In this document: positions 37,367 through 47,529 of the stretch, in pieces
Numbering within the stretch: position 1 is the stretch's first letter
Layout of the letters: each line of letters starts with the position of its first letter
DNA from: Stutzerimonas stutzeri
GTDB taxonomy: Bacteria > Pseudomonadota > Gammaproteobacteria > Pseudomonadales > Pseudomonadaceae
Length of the DNA: 64,000 bases
Direction of reading: 5' to 3'
Assembly: GCF_000219605.1 (NCBI RefSeq)
Contig: NC_015740.1
Location: 2,418,001-2,482,000 of the forward strand
The notes under the pieces: model-generated
Seen by the model: only the letters and a program-made list of their open reading frames with translations
Database searches by the model: none
Told to the model about the DNA's origin: nothing
Translations under genes and position numbers: made by a program

Positions 37367-38659
37367 ATGCTCAAGACCCCCATCGCCCGGGGCGTGGCCC
37401 TCGCCACTCTGGGAGCAACACTGGCTATCCCAACCATGGCTCAAGCCGCCTTCATCGAAGACACCAAGGCTGGCCTGGAACTGCGTAACTTCTATTTCAA
37501 CCGCGACTATCGCAACGAGGGTGGAAACACCGCATCTACCGCTAGCGGCCAGTCGAAGTCCGAAGCTTGGGCTCAAGGTTTCCTGCTGCGCGTTGAGTCG
37601 GGCTATACCGAGGGCACCGTTGGTTTTGGTGTTGACGCGCTCGGTCTTCTGGGGGTGAAGCTCGATGGCGGCGCCGGCCGCACTGGCAGCGGTCTGATGC
37701 CCGACAACTACGACCACAAAACTCCAGACGATTGGTCAGAGATCGGGTTTGCGGGCAAGGCAAAAGTATCCGAGACCGTTCTGAAAGTAGGTACTTTGCA
37801 GTTCAAAAATCCTGCCATCGGCACTAGCGACAGCCGCCTGCTGCCTCAGACTATGCAGGGCGCGCAAATCGTCTCCAAAGAAATCAAAGGTCTGACACTT
37901 GATGCTGGCTATGCAAACCGCATCAACCATCGCGATTCCACCAACAACCAAGTGATGTCTTTGAATACCGGTGGTCGCCGTGGTATTAGCGTTGATGGTG
38001 GCACGCCGAATAATCAATCTGACGACTTCCGCTTCTTGGGCGGTAGCTACCAAGTCACCAAAGATCTGACAGCTACTTATTACTACAGCAACCTTGAAGA
38101 ACTTTATAAGCAGCACACGTACAACCTTGTGCATGTACTGCCGATCGCTGACGGCCAGTCGCTGAAGACTGATCTGCGGTACTCGCGCTCCAAAGACGAC
38201 GGCAGCACCAACGTTGACAACAAAGCGTTCGGCGCCATGGTTACTTACTCGCTGAGCGGCCATAGCTTCGGCGTCGGCTATCAGAAGATGAGCGGCGACA
38301 CCGGCTTTGCTTATGTTGGCGGCGCGACCGATCCGTTCCTGGTCAACTACGTCCAGATCAATGATTTCGCCAACGCTGATGAGAAATCCTGGCAGGCTCG
38401 CTACGATTTCAACTTCGCGTCCATCGGTATTCCGGGCTTGACCTTCATGACCCGCTACATCACTGGTGACAACTTCGAGCGCGCCAACGGCACCGAAGGA
38501 AAGGAGTGGGAACGCGACATGGACATCGGTTACACCTTCCAGGAAGGTGCGCTGAAGAACCTGAACGTCAAATGGCGTAACGCGACTGCTCGTAACAACT
38601 ACGGCAACGACATCGACGAAAACCGTCTGATCGTCAGCTACACCATTCCGCTGATGTAA
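37367..38659 (+). CDS. OprD-family outer-membrane porin
   Basis: A 430-residue porin. Signal peptide 'VALATLGATLAIPTMAQA', then 'FIEDTKAGLELRNFYFNRDY', the OprD-family beginning, 'KVGTLQFKNPAIGTSDSRLLPQT' region, and a C-terminal beta strand ending in 'IVSYTIPLM'. OprD proteins let small nutrients across the outer membrane; the neighbours (DUF883 operon, dgt) suggest the OpdQ-type position in pseudomonads, by memory of gene order. Followed by a clear terminator. Confidence 0.93.
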   Translation: MLKTPIARGVALATLGATLAIPTMAQAAFIEDTKAGLELRNFYFNRDYRNEGGNTASTASGQSKSEAWAQGFLLRVESGYTEGTVGFGVDALGLLGVKLDGGAGRTGSGLMPDNYDHKTPDDWSEIGFAGKAKVSETVLKVGTLQFKNPAIGTSDSRLLPQTMQGAQIVSKEIKGLTLDAGYANRINHRDSTNNQVMSLNTGGRRGISVDGGTPNNQSDDFRFLGGSYQVTKDLTATYYYSNLEELYKQHTYNLVHVLPIADGQSLKTDLRYSRSKDDGSTNVDNKAFGAMVTYSLSGHSFGVGYQKMSGDTGFAYVGGATDPFLVNYVQINDFANADEKSWQARYDFNFASIGIPGLTFMTRYITGDNFERANGTEGKEWERDMDIGYTFQEGALKNLNVKWRNATARNNYGNDIDENRLIVSYTIPLM

Positions 38660-38693
38660 TTAGCGGCTATAGCACGATCGTGCTGTAGAACAA

Positions 38694-38720
38694 GAAAACC
38701 CGCTTCGGCGGGTTTTCTTT
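38694..38720 (+). terminator. Rho-independent terminator of the OprD-type gene
   Basis: AAAACCCGC and GCGGGTTTT pair around TTCG and are followed by T-rich sequence. Confidence 0.88.
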
Positions 38721-38885
38721 TGGTTATTTTCCAGATTTGCCATAGCGACGAGCCAATCTTTCTTCCGCCAACCTCATATCAATCGGATATCCCCAACGAA
38801 ACGGGAACCTTTGCAGCGGCAGCATGCTCGAAACTTGAGGCAGCGGGACCTTTCGTCGCCGCTAGATTCAGAAAAGGAGCTGCGA

Positions 38886-39287
38886 ATGTCTACCGAATCC
38901 ACCTTCGGCACCAGCGACAACACCCCGATCCCCGAGGGCCCCGCTGGGAGCACCCGCCCCCTTATCGACACGTCGGCCCATCGCCGCAACCTGCAGGCTG
39001 CGCAGAACGCCCTGATCGAGGAATTCCATACCCTGATCGGCGACACCGAACGCCTGCTCAAGCACACGCAGGAAACTGCAGGTGGCCAGACCGAAGAGCT
39101 ACGCAGCAAGATCAACGCGAACATCGCCAAGGCGCGTGAGATGTTGAAAGACCGCGAAAGCTCGATGCGCGATCAGGGTCAGGCAGCCATCCAGTGCACC
39201 GAGGAATATGTACATAGCCACCCGTGGCAGTCGATTGGCATCGCCGCCGGTGTCGGTTTCCTGCTCGGCTTGATCACACGTCGCTGA
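38886..39287 (+). CDS. DUF883 (ElaB/YqjD-like) membrane-anchored protein
   Basis: A 133-residue protein of the ElaB/YqjD/DUF883 family: a long helical region (about 35-105) and a C-terminal membrane segment with the family motif 'HPWQSIGIAAGVGFLLGLI' and a terminal 'TRR'. Homologues in E. coli bind ribosomes at the inner membrane in stationary phase. The ATG at 38886 follows AAAAGGAG. It leads a three-gene operon. Confidence 0.93.
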   Translation: MSTESTFGTSDNTPIPEGPAGSTRPLIDTSAHRRNLQAAQNALIEEFHTLIGDTERLLKHTQETAGGQTEELRSKINANIAKAREMLKDRESSMRDQGQAAIQCTEEYVHSHPWQSIGIAAGVGFLLGLITRR

Positions 39288-39301
39288 TGGGAGAACCGCA
39301 G

Positions 39302-39682
39302 ATGGAAGCGAAGCCCGGCTCAGAAGCTCCCAGACCGTCGCTGAAGAAGCTGGGCGGCGCGTTCGTCGGCCTGCTCCAAGGGCATTTGGAGCTGGTGGGC
39401 ATCGAGGTTCAGGAAGAAAAAGCCCGGACGTTTCGGCTTTTTCTCCTGGCTGGCGTCAGCCTGATTCTTGGCCTACTGGTTCTGGTCGGCCTCTCGGCCG
39501 CGATCGTGATCGCGTTCTGGGAAACCCACCGAATGGCAGCAATCCTGACGTTGTGCGCCATCTATGCAGTGATCATGATCATCTGTATCAGCCGAGCCAT
39601 TTCACTGGCCAAGAAATGTGCAGCGCCGTTCCAGGCCACTCTTGAAGAGCTGGAGCGTAACCGGGAGCGTCTATTGCCATGA
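39302..39682 (+). CDS. YqjE-like / phage-holin-superfamily membrane protein
   Basis: A 126-residue protein with two central transmembrane helices (LFLLAGVSLILGLLVLVGLS and the following 'MAAILTLCAIYAVIMIICI'), a YqjE/PF07332-type arrangement. It follows the DUF883 gene, with GGGAGA before the ATG (an alternative ATG overlaps the previous stop at 39287). Function unknown, probably envelope stress-related. It overlaps the next gene by four bases (ATGA). Confidence 0.88.
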   Translation: MEAKPGSEAPRPSLKKLGGAFVGLLQGHLELVGIEVQEEKARTFRLFLLAGVSLILGLLVLVGLSAAIVIAFWETHRMAAILTLCAIYAVIMIICISRAISLAKKCAAPFQATLEELERNRERLLP

Positions 39683-39999
39683 GTCGACCCCTGAGCACCT
39701 CGAACGAGTTAAGCATGCGTAAGGATCTGGTGCGCCTTCGCATGGAAATGCATCGCCAGCAGATGCTCTACCACGCACAACCACTTTCCCATCCGCTTCA
39801 GCAGATCAAGGGATTCGTAACCTCCCGGCGCTCATCTGCCGACGCCTCTTCAGGCAAGGGCCCGCTGGTGATTGCCGCCACGGTTGTACTGGCTCTGTTC
39901 GGTCGCCGGATGGGCAGGCTGGGCAAGCTGGCTCGTGTCGCCTTGACGGTTTACCCCCTGATCAAAGGTCAGCAGAAGTTGCGCGAAAAGTTGCATTAA
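39679..39999 (+). CDS. Small membrane protein of the DUF883-YqjE operon (YqjK-like position)
   Basis: A 106-residue protein with a basic N-terminal helix ([19 protein letters not shown]) and a C-terminal hydrophobic stretch ([15 protein letters not shown]) followed by basic residues. It occupies the YqjK position of the E. coli yqjDEK operon but I cannot confirm homology. Four-base overlap with the YqjE-like gene. Confidence 0.8.
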   Translation: MSRPLSTSNELSMRKDLVRLRMEMHRQQMLYHAQPLSHPLQQIKGFVTSRRSSADASSGKGPLVIAATVVLALFGRRMGRLGKLARVALTVYPLIKGQQKLREKLH

Positions 40000-40150
40000 T
40001 CGCTGGAGCAACACCTGTTGTACTGGCAGCTCGATCCAGCTTCAACTGGGTCAAGCTGCGTGTGCGCGCGGGTCGCATAGTGCGATAGTAGCGATTCGCG
40101 GCTGGACGGTTATGGTAGCTTTGCACCAGCCCGCTAATGGCAATATGGAG

Positions 40151-41488
40151 ATGGTCTTGGACTGGCACACACTGCTTACCCGTGAACGACTCGGCAAGTC
40201 CGCTCATAGCAGCGACGAGCTGGGGCGCAGCCCGTTCCACAAGGATCATGACCGCATCATTTTCTCCGGCGCGTTTCGCCGCCTCGGCCGCAAGACCCAG
40301 GTCCATCCGGTTTCCAGTAACGACCATATCCATACCCGGCTTACCCATTCGCTCGAAGTGAGCTGCGTGGGGCGCTCGCTCGGCATGCGCGTCGGCGAAG
40401 TCCTTCGCGATGACTTGCCCGAGTGGTGCAGCCCCGCCGATCTCGGCATGATCGTCCAGTCGGCCTGCCTCGCCCATGACATCGGCAACCCGCCATTCGG
40501 CCACTCCGGGGAGGATGCCATTCGCTGCTGGTTTCAGCAGGCTGCGGGACGCGGTTGGCTGGACGACATGACGGATGCGCAGCGGGCGGACTTCCTCAAC
40601 TTCGAGGGCAATGCCCAAGGCTTCCGTGTGCTCACGCAGCTGGAGTATCACCAGTTCGACGGAGGCACCCGGCTTACCTACGCCACGCTGGGCACCTATC
40701 TCAAATACCCATGGACGTCTCGCCATGCCGAGGCGCTGGGGTACAAGAAACACAAGTTCGGTTGCTACCAGAACGAGTTGCCGTTGCTGGAGCAGATCGC
40801 ACACAAGCTGAACCTGCCGAAGGTTGCCGATCAGCGCTGGGGGCGCCACCCCCTCGTGTATCTGATGGAGGCCGCGGACGACATCTGCTACGGGCTGATC
40901 GACCTCGAAGATGGCCTCGAAATGGAGTTGCTCGAGTACGCGGAGGTCGAGGAGTTGCTGCTGGCGCTGGTTGGCGACGACATTCCGGAAACCTATCGCC
41001 AACTCGGCCCAGGCGACTCCAGGCGCCGCAAGCTGGCGATCCTGCGCGGCAAGGCCATCGAGCACCTGACCAATGCCGCTGCCGCTGCGTTCGTCGAACA
41101 GCAGAATAACCTCTTGCGCGGCGAACTGCCGGGCGACCTGGTCGAGCATATGCACGGTCCTGCCAAGGCCTGCGTGGTGCAGGCGAAAGCGATGGCCCGC
41201 CAGAAGATTTTCCAGGACAAACGCAAGACCCTGCACGAGATCGGCGCCTACACGACGCTGGAGATCCTGCTCAACGCTTTCTGCGGGGCGGCGCTGGAAC
41301 AGCATCGCGGCGGTACACCTTCATTCAAGAACCAGCGGATCCTCGATCTGCTCGGACGCAGCGCACCCTCTCCCGAGCTACCGCTCTACCAGTCGTTTCT
41401 GCGAATGATCGATTTCATCGCCGGCATGACCGACAGTTACGCCACGGAAATGGCCGGAGAAATGACCGGTCGCTCCAGCCCGGTCTGA
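40151..41488 (+). CDS. dgt: Deoxyguanosinetriphosphate triphosphohydrolase
   Basis: A 445-residue HD-domain enzyme that splits dGTP (or dNTPs) to nucleoside and triphosphate. The family start '[14 protein letters not shown]' is followed by '[18 protein letters not shown]', the His of '[14 protein letters not shown]' and the HD motif '[16 protein letters not shown]'. Alternative upstream ATGs at 40112 and 40145 exist; 40151 is chosen because it is closest to the conserved start, but no strong ribosome site decides. Confidence 0.93.
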   Translation: MVLDWHTLLTRERLGKSAHSSDELGRSPFHKDHDRIIFSGAFRRLGRKTQVHPVSSNDHIHTRLTHSLEVSCVGRSLGMRVGEVLRDDLPEWCSPADLGMIVQSACLAHDIGNPPFGHSGEDAIRCWFQQAAGRGWLDDMTDAQRADFLNFEGNAQGFRVLTQLEYHQFDGGTRLTYATLGTYLKYPWTSRHAEALGYKKHKFGCYQNELPLLEQIAHKLNLPKVADQRWGRHPLVYLMEAADDICYGLIDLEDGLEMELLEYAEVEELLLALVGDDIPETYRQLGPGDSRRRKLAILRGKAIEHLTNAAAAAFVEQQNNLLRGELPGDLVEHMHGPAKACVVQAKAMARQKIFQDKRKTLHEIGAYTTLEILLNAFCGAALEQHRGGTPSFKNQRILDLLGRSAPSPELPLYQSFLRMIDFIAGMTDSYATEMAGEMTGRSSPV

Positions 41489-41492
41489 CCCC

Positions 41493-42587
41493 ATGAAGCG
41501 TCTGTTGCGGCAAAGCATTCACTGGCATCCCGGGCGCCCCGCCTGGGGCGCGGCGATGGTCGCAGGCTTCGGCTGTGCGCTGCCGCTATTGCTGGGCCTG
41601 TTCAGTGGTCACCCGGGTTTTCTCTGGGCGACGGTAGGTGCATTCCAGGCCGCCAAGGCCAATCCGCTTCATCGCTTCGGCATGCTACGGATGCTGCTCC
41701 TTATCGCACTGGGCGCCGGCAGTGCCGGCCTGGGTTTCTGGTCAGCCACCCACCCGTTGATCAGCCTCGGCCTGTTCGCCTTCTACGGTTTGCTTCTGGC
41801 CTGGTTGCAACGATATGGCAGCGAAGCCGGCAAACTCGGCATCGGCCTGGCGATCTGCCTGTGCCTCGGCCAGGGCCAGCATGGCGTCGCCGATTTCAAC
41901 AACCCCTATGCGATTGCCGTGCTGTTCGCGCTTGGCGGTCTGTGGGTGACGCTGCTGGCGTTCGGTCTGCGCGGCATGCATGGCTTGCGTATGTGGCCGT
42001 ACATGCCACGATTGCTGAGCATCCTGCGGGTGCTGCGGCGGCACGCTCGACGGACGCCGATCCGGCAATGGCGAGTACACGCGCTGACCTACATGCTGGC
42101 CGGCGCGCTGGGTGGTGTGATCGTGAACATGGCGCAGTTGCCGAGAGGCTACTGGCTGACGCTGGCGGTGTTCACCACATTGCAGATGGACCTCGAGCGC
42201 AGCCTGGTTCGCGCGCTGCAGGCCAGCCTCGGAATCCTGGCTGCCGCCGCCATCCTCATCTACATCGGACATGGCCTGGCCGACCCGCCGCTGATGGTTA
42301 TGATCCTGCTGCCGCTGGTTGTGCTCGGCAGGGCCTTCCAGGCGAATCACTACGGGCTGTTCGTGCTGCAGACCACCCTGCTCTTCCTGCTGCTGGCAGA
42401 AACCCTGGCGCAGGATTGGAACCTGCCGCAGATACGCCTCATCAATGCCAGCCTTGGCGTGGGCGTTGCGTTGCTCATCGCAACGCTGATGCACCTGCTG
42501 CATCTGCTGCTGGCCAGGCGCTCACGAAGGAAAGCCCAGCTGGCAGCAGCGCAACGAACCGACGAGCAGACTACTTCTCGGTCCTGA
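41493..42587 (+). CDS. FUSC-family membrane protein
   Basis: A 364-residue protein with ten or more hydrophobic segments of the FUSC / aromatic acid exporter type: 'GFLWATVGAFQAAKANPLHR' N-terminal module and a second related module from about residue 205 ('GYWLTLAVFTTLQMDLERS'). This is a likely efflux component; substrate unknown. It starts five bases after the dgt stop, so co-transcribed. Its 3' end overlaps the convergent yggL gene by 17 bases. Confidence 0.82.
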   Translation: MKRLLRQSIHWHPGRPAWGAAMVAGFGCALPLLLGLFSGHPGFLWATVGAFQAAKANPLHRFGMLRMLLLIALGAGSAGLGFWSATHPLISLGLFAFYGLLLAWLQRYGSEAGKLGIGLAICLCLGQGQHGVADFNNPYAIAVLFALGGLWVTLLAFGLRGMHGLRMWPYMPRLLSILRVLRRHARRTPIRQWRVHALTYMLAGALGGVIVNMAQLPRGYWLTLAVFTTLQMDLERSLVRALQASLGILAAAAILIYIGHGLADPPLMVMILLPLVVLGRAFQANHYGLFVLQTTLLFLLLAETLAQDWNLPQIRLINASLGVGVALLIATLMHLLHLLLARRSRRKAQLAAAQRTDEQTTSRS

Positions 42588-42915
42588 TCGGGTTTTCCGG
42601 ATACCACACATCCATCAGAGGGCTGACGTTGTACTCAGCAAGCTCGCTACGGCCTTTCAGCCAGGCATCCACCTTGGCGCGCTGCTCTTCGGTGACCGAA
42701 CCACGGCGCGCCAGGCAGACGAAACCGTAGTCTTCACCGCCGATATAACCAAGCTCGTTGGCTTCCATCGCCTCGCTGATGAATGCTTCGAGGAAGTCAT
42801 CCACGGCCTTGCTTTCGATACCTTCGCGATAGGTGAGATTGATCTCGAAGCCCAGCTCCTGGAACTCATCGACACAGAGTTTCTTGCGCAGGCGACGCGA
42901 ACGATTGGTAGCCAT
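42571..42915 (-). CDS. yggL: YggL family (DUF469) ribosome-associated protein
   Basis: A 114-residue protein with the YggL pattern 'SRRLRKKLCVDEFQELGFE' and 'GGEDYGFVCLARRGSVTEEQ'. YggL binds the 50S subunit in E. coli. Conserved single gene beside dacB in pseudomonads. Confidence 0.93.
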   Translation of the reverse strand: MATNRSRRLRKKLCVDEFQELGFEINLTYREGIESKAVDDFLEAFISEAMEANELGYIGGEDYGFVCLARRGSVTEEQRAKVDAWLKGRSELAEYNVSPLMDVWYPENPIRTEK

Positions 42916-43180
42916 TGGATCGATCCCTTTTTCAACGTGATGACGGCGCGCACTCTAACAGCAACCCGATGCCAAGGCGATGACCGAGAACCGCCACCGC
43001 AACGGCTCGCCACCTTTTTTTGCAGTAACCCCTGCGACGCAGCTACGCTTATCGGATAGAGGCACAGCGCCTCTACGGGCCGGGCATAATGGCCCGCAAT
43101 CGTTCCCTTAGTGCAGTGGGAAATCGCATGCCGAATCGAATCGCCAGCAGCCCCCTGTGTGCGCTCAGAGGCGCTCGCAA

Positions 43181-44638
43181 ATGAACAGAATCCTTCGTGG
43201 TATCTCCCTGGCCGTTCTGGCCTTGCCCATTGCGCTGCCGATTCATGCGGCCGGCGTGAACCAGACGCTGCCAGCCCGTGTGGAACAGGCGCTCAAGGCC
43301 AACAAGATCAACAACGATGCGCTGTCGGTCGTCATGCTGCCGCTTACCGGCAACGCGGCACCAACAATCGTCAATGCAGACGTATCGGTCAATCCCGCCT
43401 CGACCATGAAACTGGTCACCACCTACGCCGCACTTGAACTGCTCGGGCCCAATCATCAGTGGAAAACCGAGTTCTATGCCGACGGTCCGCTGGTGGATGG
43501 CGTGCTCAATGGCAATCTTTATCTGAAAGGTGGCGGCGATCCCAAGCTGAACATGGAGAAGCTCTGGTTGCTGCTGCGTGATCTGCGCGCCAACGGTGTG
43601 AGCAAGGTCACCGGCGATCTGGTGCTGGATCGCAGCCACTTCGTCCAGCCCGACCTGCCGGTATTCGACGATGACGGCGGCGACCAGAACAAGCCGTTCC
43701 TGGTCGGCCCCGATTCGCTACTGGTCAACCTCAAGGCGCTGCGCTTCATCGTCCGCAACGATGGGGGCAAGGTGAACGTGGCGGTGGAGCCGCCCATTGC
43801 CAGCGTCCGCATCGACAACCGCGTTCAGGCCTTGCCGGCAGCCAAATGCCCAGGCTGGCCAGAGGTGCTGTACAACCCCGTTGCCGACGGCGACGGGGTC
43901 ACCGTGGTGGTCACGGGCAAGCTCGCCGCTGGTTGCAGCGCGCAGACCTATCTTTCCCTGCTGGACCACGAACGCTATGCCGCAGGCGCGGTGCGGGCGA
44001 TCTGGGGCGAACTCGGCGGCAGCATCCTGGGCACTGATCGTGTCGCCCAGGTACCGAGCAGCGCCCGCCTGCTGGCCAGGGCCTACTCCCCGGACCTCAC
44101 CGAGATCATTCGCGACGTCAACAAGTACAGTAACAACACCATGGCCAAGCAGCTGTTCCTGAGCCTGGGTGCTGCGTTCCGCAACGAAGCGGATGCCGAT
44201 GACGCCAAGGCGGCACAGCGAGTGATCCGTCAGTGGCTGGCCAAGAAAGGGCTGATTTCCCCGCACCTGGTGATCGAAAACGGCTCCGGCCTTTCCCGTG
44301 CCGAGCGGGTCAGCGCGCGTGAACTGGCGAGTTTGCTGCAGGCCGCCTGGCGCAGCCCCTACTCGGCCGAGTTCATCTCCTCGATGCCCTTGGCGGCCGT
44401 GGACGGCACCATGCGCAAGCGTCTGCGCAACACGCCGGTCGCCGGCAAGGCACACGTGAAGACGGGCACGCTGAATACCGTGCGCGCGATCGCGGGCTAC
44501 AGTCGAGACGGCGACGGCAATGTCTGGGCGGTGGTCGCGATCCTCAACCACCCGCGTCCATGGGGCGCCTCGTCGATCCTGGATCAGGTGCTGGTCAGCC
44601 TGTACAACCAGCGCAGCGAAAGCACCGCTCAGCGCTGA
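43181..44638 (+). CDS. dacB: D-alanyl-D-alanine carboxypeptidase/endopeptidase (PBP4)
   Basis: A 485-residue penicillin-binding protein. Signal peptide (GISLAVLALPIALPIHAAG); active-site Ser74 and Lys77 in 'NPASTMKLVT'; second motif 'KYSNNTMAKQL' (SxN); third 'AHVKTGTLNTV' (KTG). It trims or cleaves peptidoglycan cross-links in the periplasm. A longer frame opens at 43157; the ATG 43181 begins a proper signal peptide. Confidence 0.96.
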   Translation: MNRILRGISLAVLALPIALPIHAAGVNQTLPARVEQALKANKINNDALSVVMLPLTGNAAPTIVNADVSVNPASTMKLVTTYAALELLGPNHQWKTEFYADGPLVDGVLNGNLYLKGGGDPKLNMEKLWLLLRDLRANGVSKVTGDLVLDRSHFVQPDLPVFDDDGGDQNKPFLVGPDSLLVNLKALRFIVRNDGGKVNVAVEPPIASVRIDNRVQALPAAKCPGWPEVLYNPVADGDGVTVVVTGKLAAGCSAQTYLSLLDHERYAAGAVRAIWGELGGSILGTDRVAQVPSSARLLARAYSPDLTEIIRDVNKYSNNTMAKQLFLSLGAAFRNEADADDAKAAQRVIRQWLAKKGLISPHLVIENGSGLSRAERVSARELASLLQAAWRSPYSAEFISSMPLAAVDGTMRKRLRNTPVAGKAHVKTGTLNTVRAIAGYSRDGDGNVWAVVAILNHPRPWGASSILDQVLVSLYNQRSESTAQR

Positions 44639-44652
44639 TTGCTACAGAAAGA

Positions 44653-44673
44653 GCGGGCCTGCCTGAGGCCCGC
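44653..44673. terminator. GC hairpin after dacB
   Basis: GCGGGCC and GGCCCGC pair around TGCCTGA between the convergent dacB and rlmKL genes; no T-run. Confidence 0.5.
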
Positions 44674-44685
44674 GCAGAACCGTCA

Positions 44686-46863
44686 TCACCGTGCCTGGAG
44701 TTTCCAGGCACGGTGGATTCGCGGATTGCGGCGGAAGTCCTCATCCAGCGTTGAAGCCGTGATTTCCTCTACTGCGTAACGATCCATCAGGCTCGCGTCC
44801 AGCACGAACTTGCGGAAGTTGTTGGAGAAATACAGCGTCCCGCCGGTAGCCAGCCGCGCCATCGCCAGGTCGAGCAGGGCAACGTGGTCACGCTGCACGT
44901 CGAACACGCCTTCCATGCGCTTGGAGTTGGAGAAGGTCGGCGGGTCGATGAAGATCAGGTCGTATTCGCCGCGATCCGCTTCCAGCCAGGCCATCACGTC
45001 TCCCTGTTCCAGCCGCTGGCGGTCCGAGAAGCCGTTGAGCGAAAGGTTGCGCCGCGCCCAGTCCAGATAGGTCCTGGACAGGTCGACACTGGTAGTGCTG
45101 CGGGCGCCGCCCTTGGCCGCGTGCACGGTTGCCGTTGCGGTATAGCAGAACAGATTGAGAAAGCGCTTGCCGGCCGCTTCGCGCTGTATGCGCAGGCGCA
45201 GCGGGCGATGGTCGAGGAACAGGCCGGTATCCAGGTAGTCGGTCAGGTTGACCAGCAGCTTGACGCCACCCTCGCTGACTTCGAGAAATTCACCCTGGGA
45301 GGCCTGGCGCTCGTACTGGCGAGTGCCGCTCTGGCGCTCGCGACGTTTGACCACCACCTTCTCGCGCGCAATGCCCAGCGCCTGCGGAATAGCCGCCAGG
45401 GCATCGAGCAGGCGAGCCTGGGCCTTGTCCGGATCGATGGAGCGTGGCGGAGCATATTCCTGCACATGCACCCAATCGCGATACAGATCGACCGCCAATG
45501 CGTACTCCGGCATATCGGCATCGTACAGTCGATAACACTCGATGCCTTCGCGACGCGCCCATTTGCCGAGCTGCCGCAGGTTCTTCTGCAAGCGGTTGGC
45601 GAACATCTGCCCACCTTCGCTCAGACGTGCCTGCTCCACCGGAGCCTGCTGAGGCTGTGGCTCGGTGGAGGCGGCGCGCTGGCCGGTAACGAACTGGTCC
45701 AACTCGACCTTGATCAGTAGCAGTTTGCACGGCAGTGCACCGTTCCAGAAGGCGTACTGCTTGTGGCTGCGGATACCCATGCGTTTGCCGAGGTCCGGAG
45801 CGGCAGTGAACACTGCAGCCTCCCAGCCTAGGCAGGCCTGGCGCAGGCGCTCGCCCAGGTTCTGGTAGAGATAAAGAAGGCTGGCCTCGTCACCCAGGCG
45901 TTCGCCGTAAGGTGGGTTGCAGATGACCAGCCCTTTCTGGTTCTGGTCTGGGCGCGGCTCGAAACTCCCGACGTCACCCTGGTAGATACGAATCCAGCTC
46001 GACAGTCCGGCGCGCTCGATGTTGTTGCGACCAGGCTGGATCAGACGCGGATCGGCTTCGTAGCCACGAATCCACAGCGGTGGTCTGGCCAAACCGGCCT
46101 CCGCGCGCGCCTGGGCGTCGGCGTGCAGGCGATTCCACAGCGCCGGCACATGCCCCAGCCAGGCGCTGAAGCCCCAGCGTTCGCGCTTGAGATTGGGTGC
46201 GATATCTGCCGCCATCATCGCGCCTTCCACCAGGAAGGTACCCACACCGCACATGGGGTCGGTCAGCGCACCACCAGCGGCGGCGATGCGCGGCCAGCCG
46301 GCGCGGATCAGGATGGCGGCGGCAAGGTTTTCCTTCAGTGGTGCAGCACCTTGCTGCAGACGATAGCCGCGTTGATGCAGGCTATGACCGGACAAGTCCA
46401 GCGAGAGCACGGCCTGCCCCTTGTCCAGGCGCAGGTGCACCCGCAGGTCGGGGTCGAGCTTATCAATGCTTGGCCGCTCGCCCGATGCGCTGCGCAGCCG
46501 GTCGACGATGGCATCCTTGACCTTGAGCGCACCGAAATGCGTGTTGTCGATCCCCGAACCACGCCCGCTGAACTCCACGGCCAGGCTGCCGGATGGCAGC
46601 AGGTGCTCGGCCCAATCGACGGCGTGCACGCCCTGGTAGAGCGTCTCGGCATCGACCGTCGGGAAGCGACTGATCACCAGCAGTACGCGGTTGGCCAGGC
46701 GTGACCACAGGCAAAGCCGATAGCCCACCTCCAATGCGCCATACCCGCGAACGGCAGAAGTCTGTTCGCGCCCCTCCTCCAGACCAAGCGCGGTGGCCTC
46801 CTCAAGCAAAAGGCCTTCGAGCCCCTTGGGGCAGGTCAGGATCAGTTCATGGCGATCGGTCAT
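44686..46863 (-). CDS. rlmKL: Bifunctional 23S rRNA methyltransferase RlmKL
   Basis: A 725-residue fusion enzyme. The N-terminal RlmL half has a THUMP region, 'LTDPMCGVGTFLVEGAMM' (SAM motif) and 'VICNPPYGERLG' (catalytic), making m2G2445. The C-terminal RlmK half has 'FLNLFCYTATATVHAAKGGA' and 'LIFIDPPTFSNSKRM', making m7G2069. Both catalytic motifs are intact. The last codons and stop form a perfect 13-bp hairpin (44687-44715), which could act as a terminator. Confidence 0.97.
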   Translation of the reverse strand: MTDRHELILTCPKGLEGLLLEEATALGLEEGREQTSAVRGYGALEVGYRLCLWSRLANRVLLVISRFPTVDAETLYQGVHAVDWAEHLLPSGSLAVEFSGRGSGIDNTHFGALKVKDAIVDRLRSASGERPSIDKLDPDLRVHLRLDKGQAVLSLDLSGHSLHQRGYRLQQGAAPLKENLAAAILIRAGWPRIAAAGGALTDPMCGVGTFLVEGAMMAADIAPNLKRERWGFSAWLGHVPALWNRLHADAQARAEAGLARPPLWIRGYEADPRLIQPGRNNIERAGLSSWIRIYQGDVGSFEPRPDQNQKGLVICNPPYGERLGDEASLLYLYQNLGERLRQACLGWEAAVFTAAPDLGKRMGIRSHKQYAFWNGALPCKLLLIKVELDQFVTGQRAASTEPQPQQAPVEQARLSEGGQMFANRLQKNLRQLGKWARREGIECYRLYDADMPEYALAVDLYRDWVHVQEYAPPRSIDPDKAQARLLDALAAIPQALGIAREKVVVKRRERQSGTRQYERQASQGEFLEVSEGGVKLLVNLTDYLDTGLFLDHRPLRLRIQREAAGKRFLNLFCYTATATVHAAKGGARSTTSVDLSRTYLDWARRNLSLNGFSDRQRLEQGDVMAWLEADRGEYDLIFIDPPTFSNSKRMEGVFDVQRDHVALLDLAMARLATGGTLYFSNNFRKFVLDASLMDRYAVEEITASTLDEDFRRNPRIHRAWKLQAR

Positions 46864-47222
46864 GGCGTTTCCAGAAAAAGTGCTGCGGGCCGCTACGACC
46901 CTTTCGTCGGAACAAACGCAGCAACGAACAAAAAATGAATGGCAAGAAAAAGATGGCTGGCAATTAGGCGGGGCGGCCGGGCGTGCACTTCAGATGCCTC
47001 GCCGACTCCGGCTTATGGGCAGAACCATAGATTCGTTACCTACTTATGACAAAACGATCATTCCAGCCTCAGGGGCATTGGGTTAGAACTCACCTCAGGC
47101 CGTCATCGCAAGGATGTCGGCGAGGCGCGCCACGCCGGCAGCGCGCTTCAATCGGCAGTCTATCTGCCCGGTCTCGCCATGAGGCCACAGGAACACCAGT
47201 CAACCACTGAGGGCAATACCCA
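46864..47222. other. 359-bp intergenic region upstream of rmf
   Basis: No convincing gene. It presumably holds the divergent promoters of rlmKL and rmf; GAGGG precedes the rmf ATG. I could not pick a promoter with confidence. Confidence 0.5.
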
Positions 47223-47438
47223 ATGAGAAGACTCAAGCGTGATCCGATGGAACGAGCATTTCTGCGCGGTTATCAACATGGCATACATGGCAAATCTCGC
47301 GACCTCTGTCCCTTCTCCCATCCCCAAGTTCGCCAAGCCTGGATCAACGGCTGGCGGGAGGGTCGCGGCGACAACTGGGATGGTCTGACCGGCACGGCCG
47401 GTCTGCATAGACTCAACGAACTTCACGCGGTCGGCTGA
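47223..47438 (+). CDS. rmf: Ribosome modulation factor
   Basis: A 71-residue basic protein with the RMF motif (MERAFLRGYQHGIHGKSRDL, QVRQAWINGWREGRGDNWDG). It converts 70S ribosomes into inactive 100S dimers in stationary phase. It lies divergent to rlmKL, the conserved pseudomonad position next to pyrD. Confidence 0.98.
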   Translation: MRRLKRDPMERAFLRGYQHGIHGKSRDLCPFSHPQVRQAWINGWREGRGDNWDGLTGTAGLHRLNELHAVG

Positions 47439-47498
47439 TTTACCGATCCACCCGACTTGATACGGCACGCCCTACCCGGGCGGCGGGCTAGAAGCCCA

Positions 47499-47519
47499 GG
47501 GGCTCCAAACAGGAGCCCC
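47499..47519. terminator. Hairpin between rmf and pyrD
   Basis: GGGGCTCC and GGAGCCCC pair around AAACA. Convergent genes end on both sides; no T-run. Confidence 0.5.
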
Positions 47520-47529
47520 TTCCCACCAC

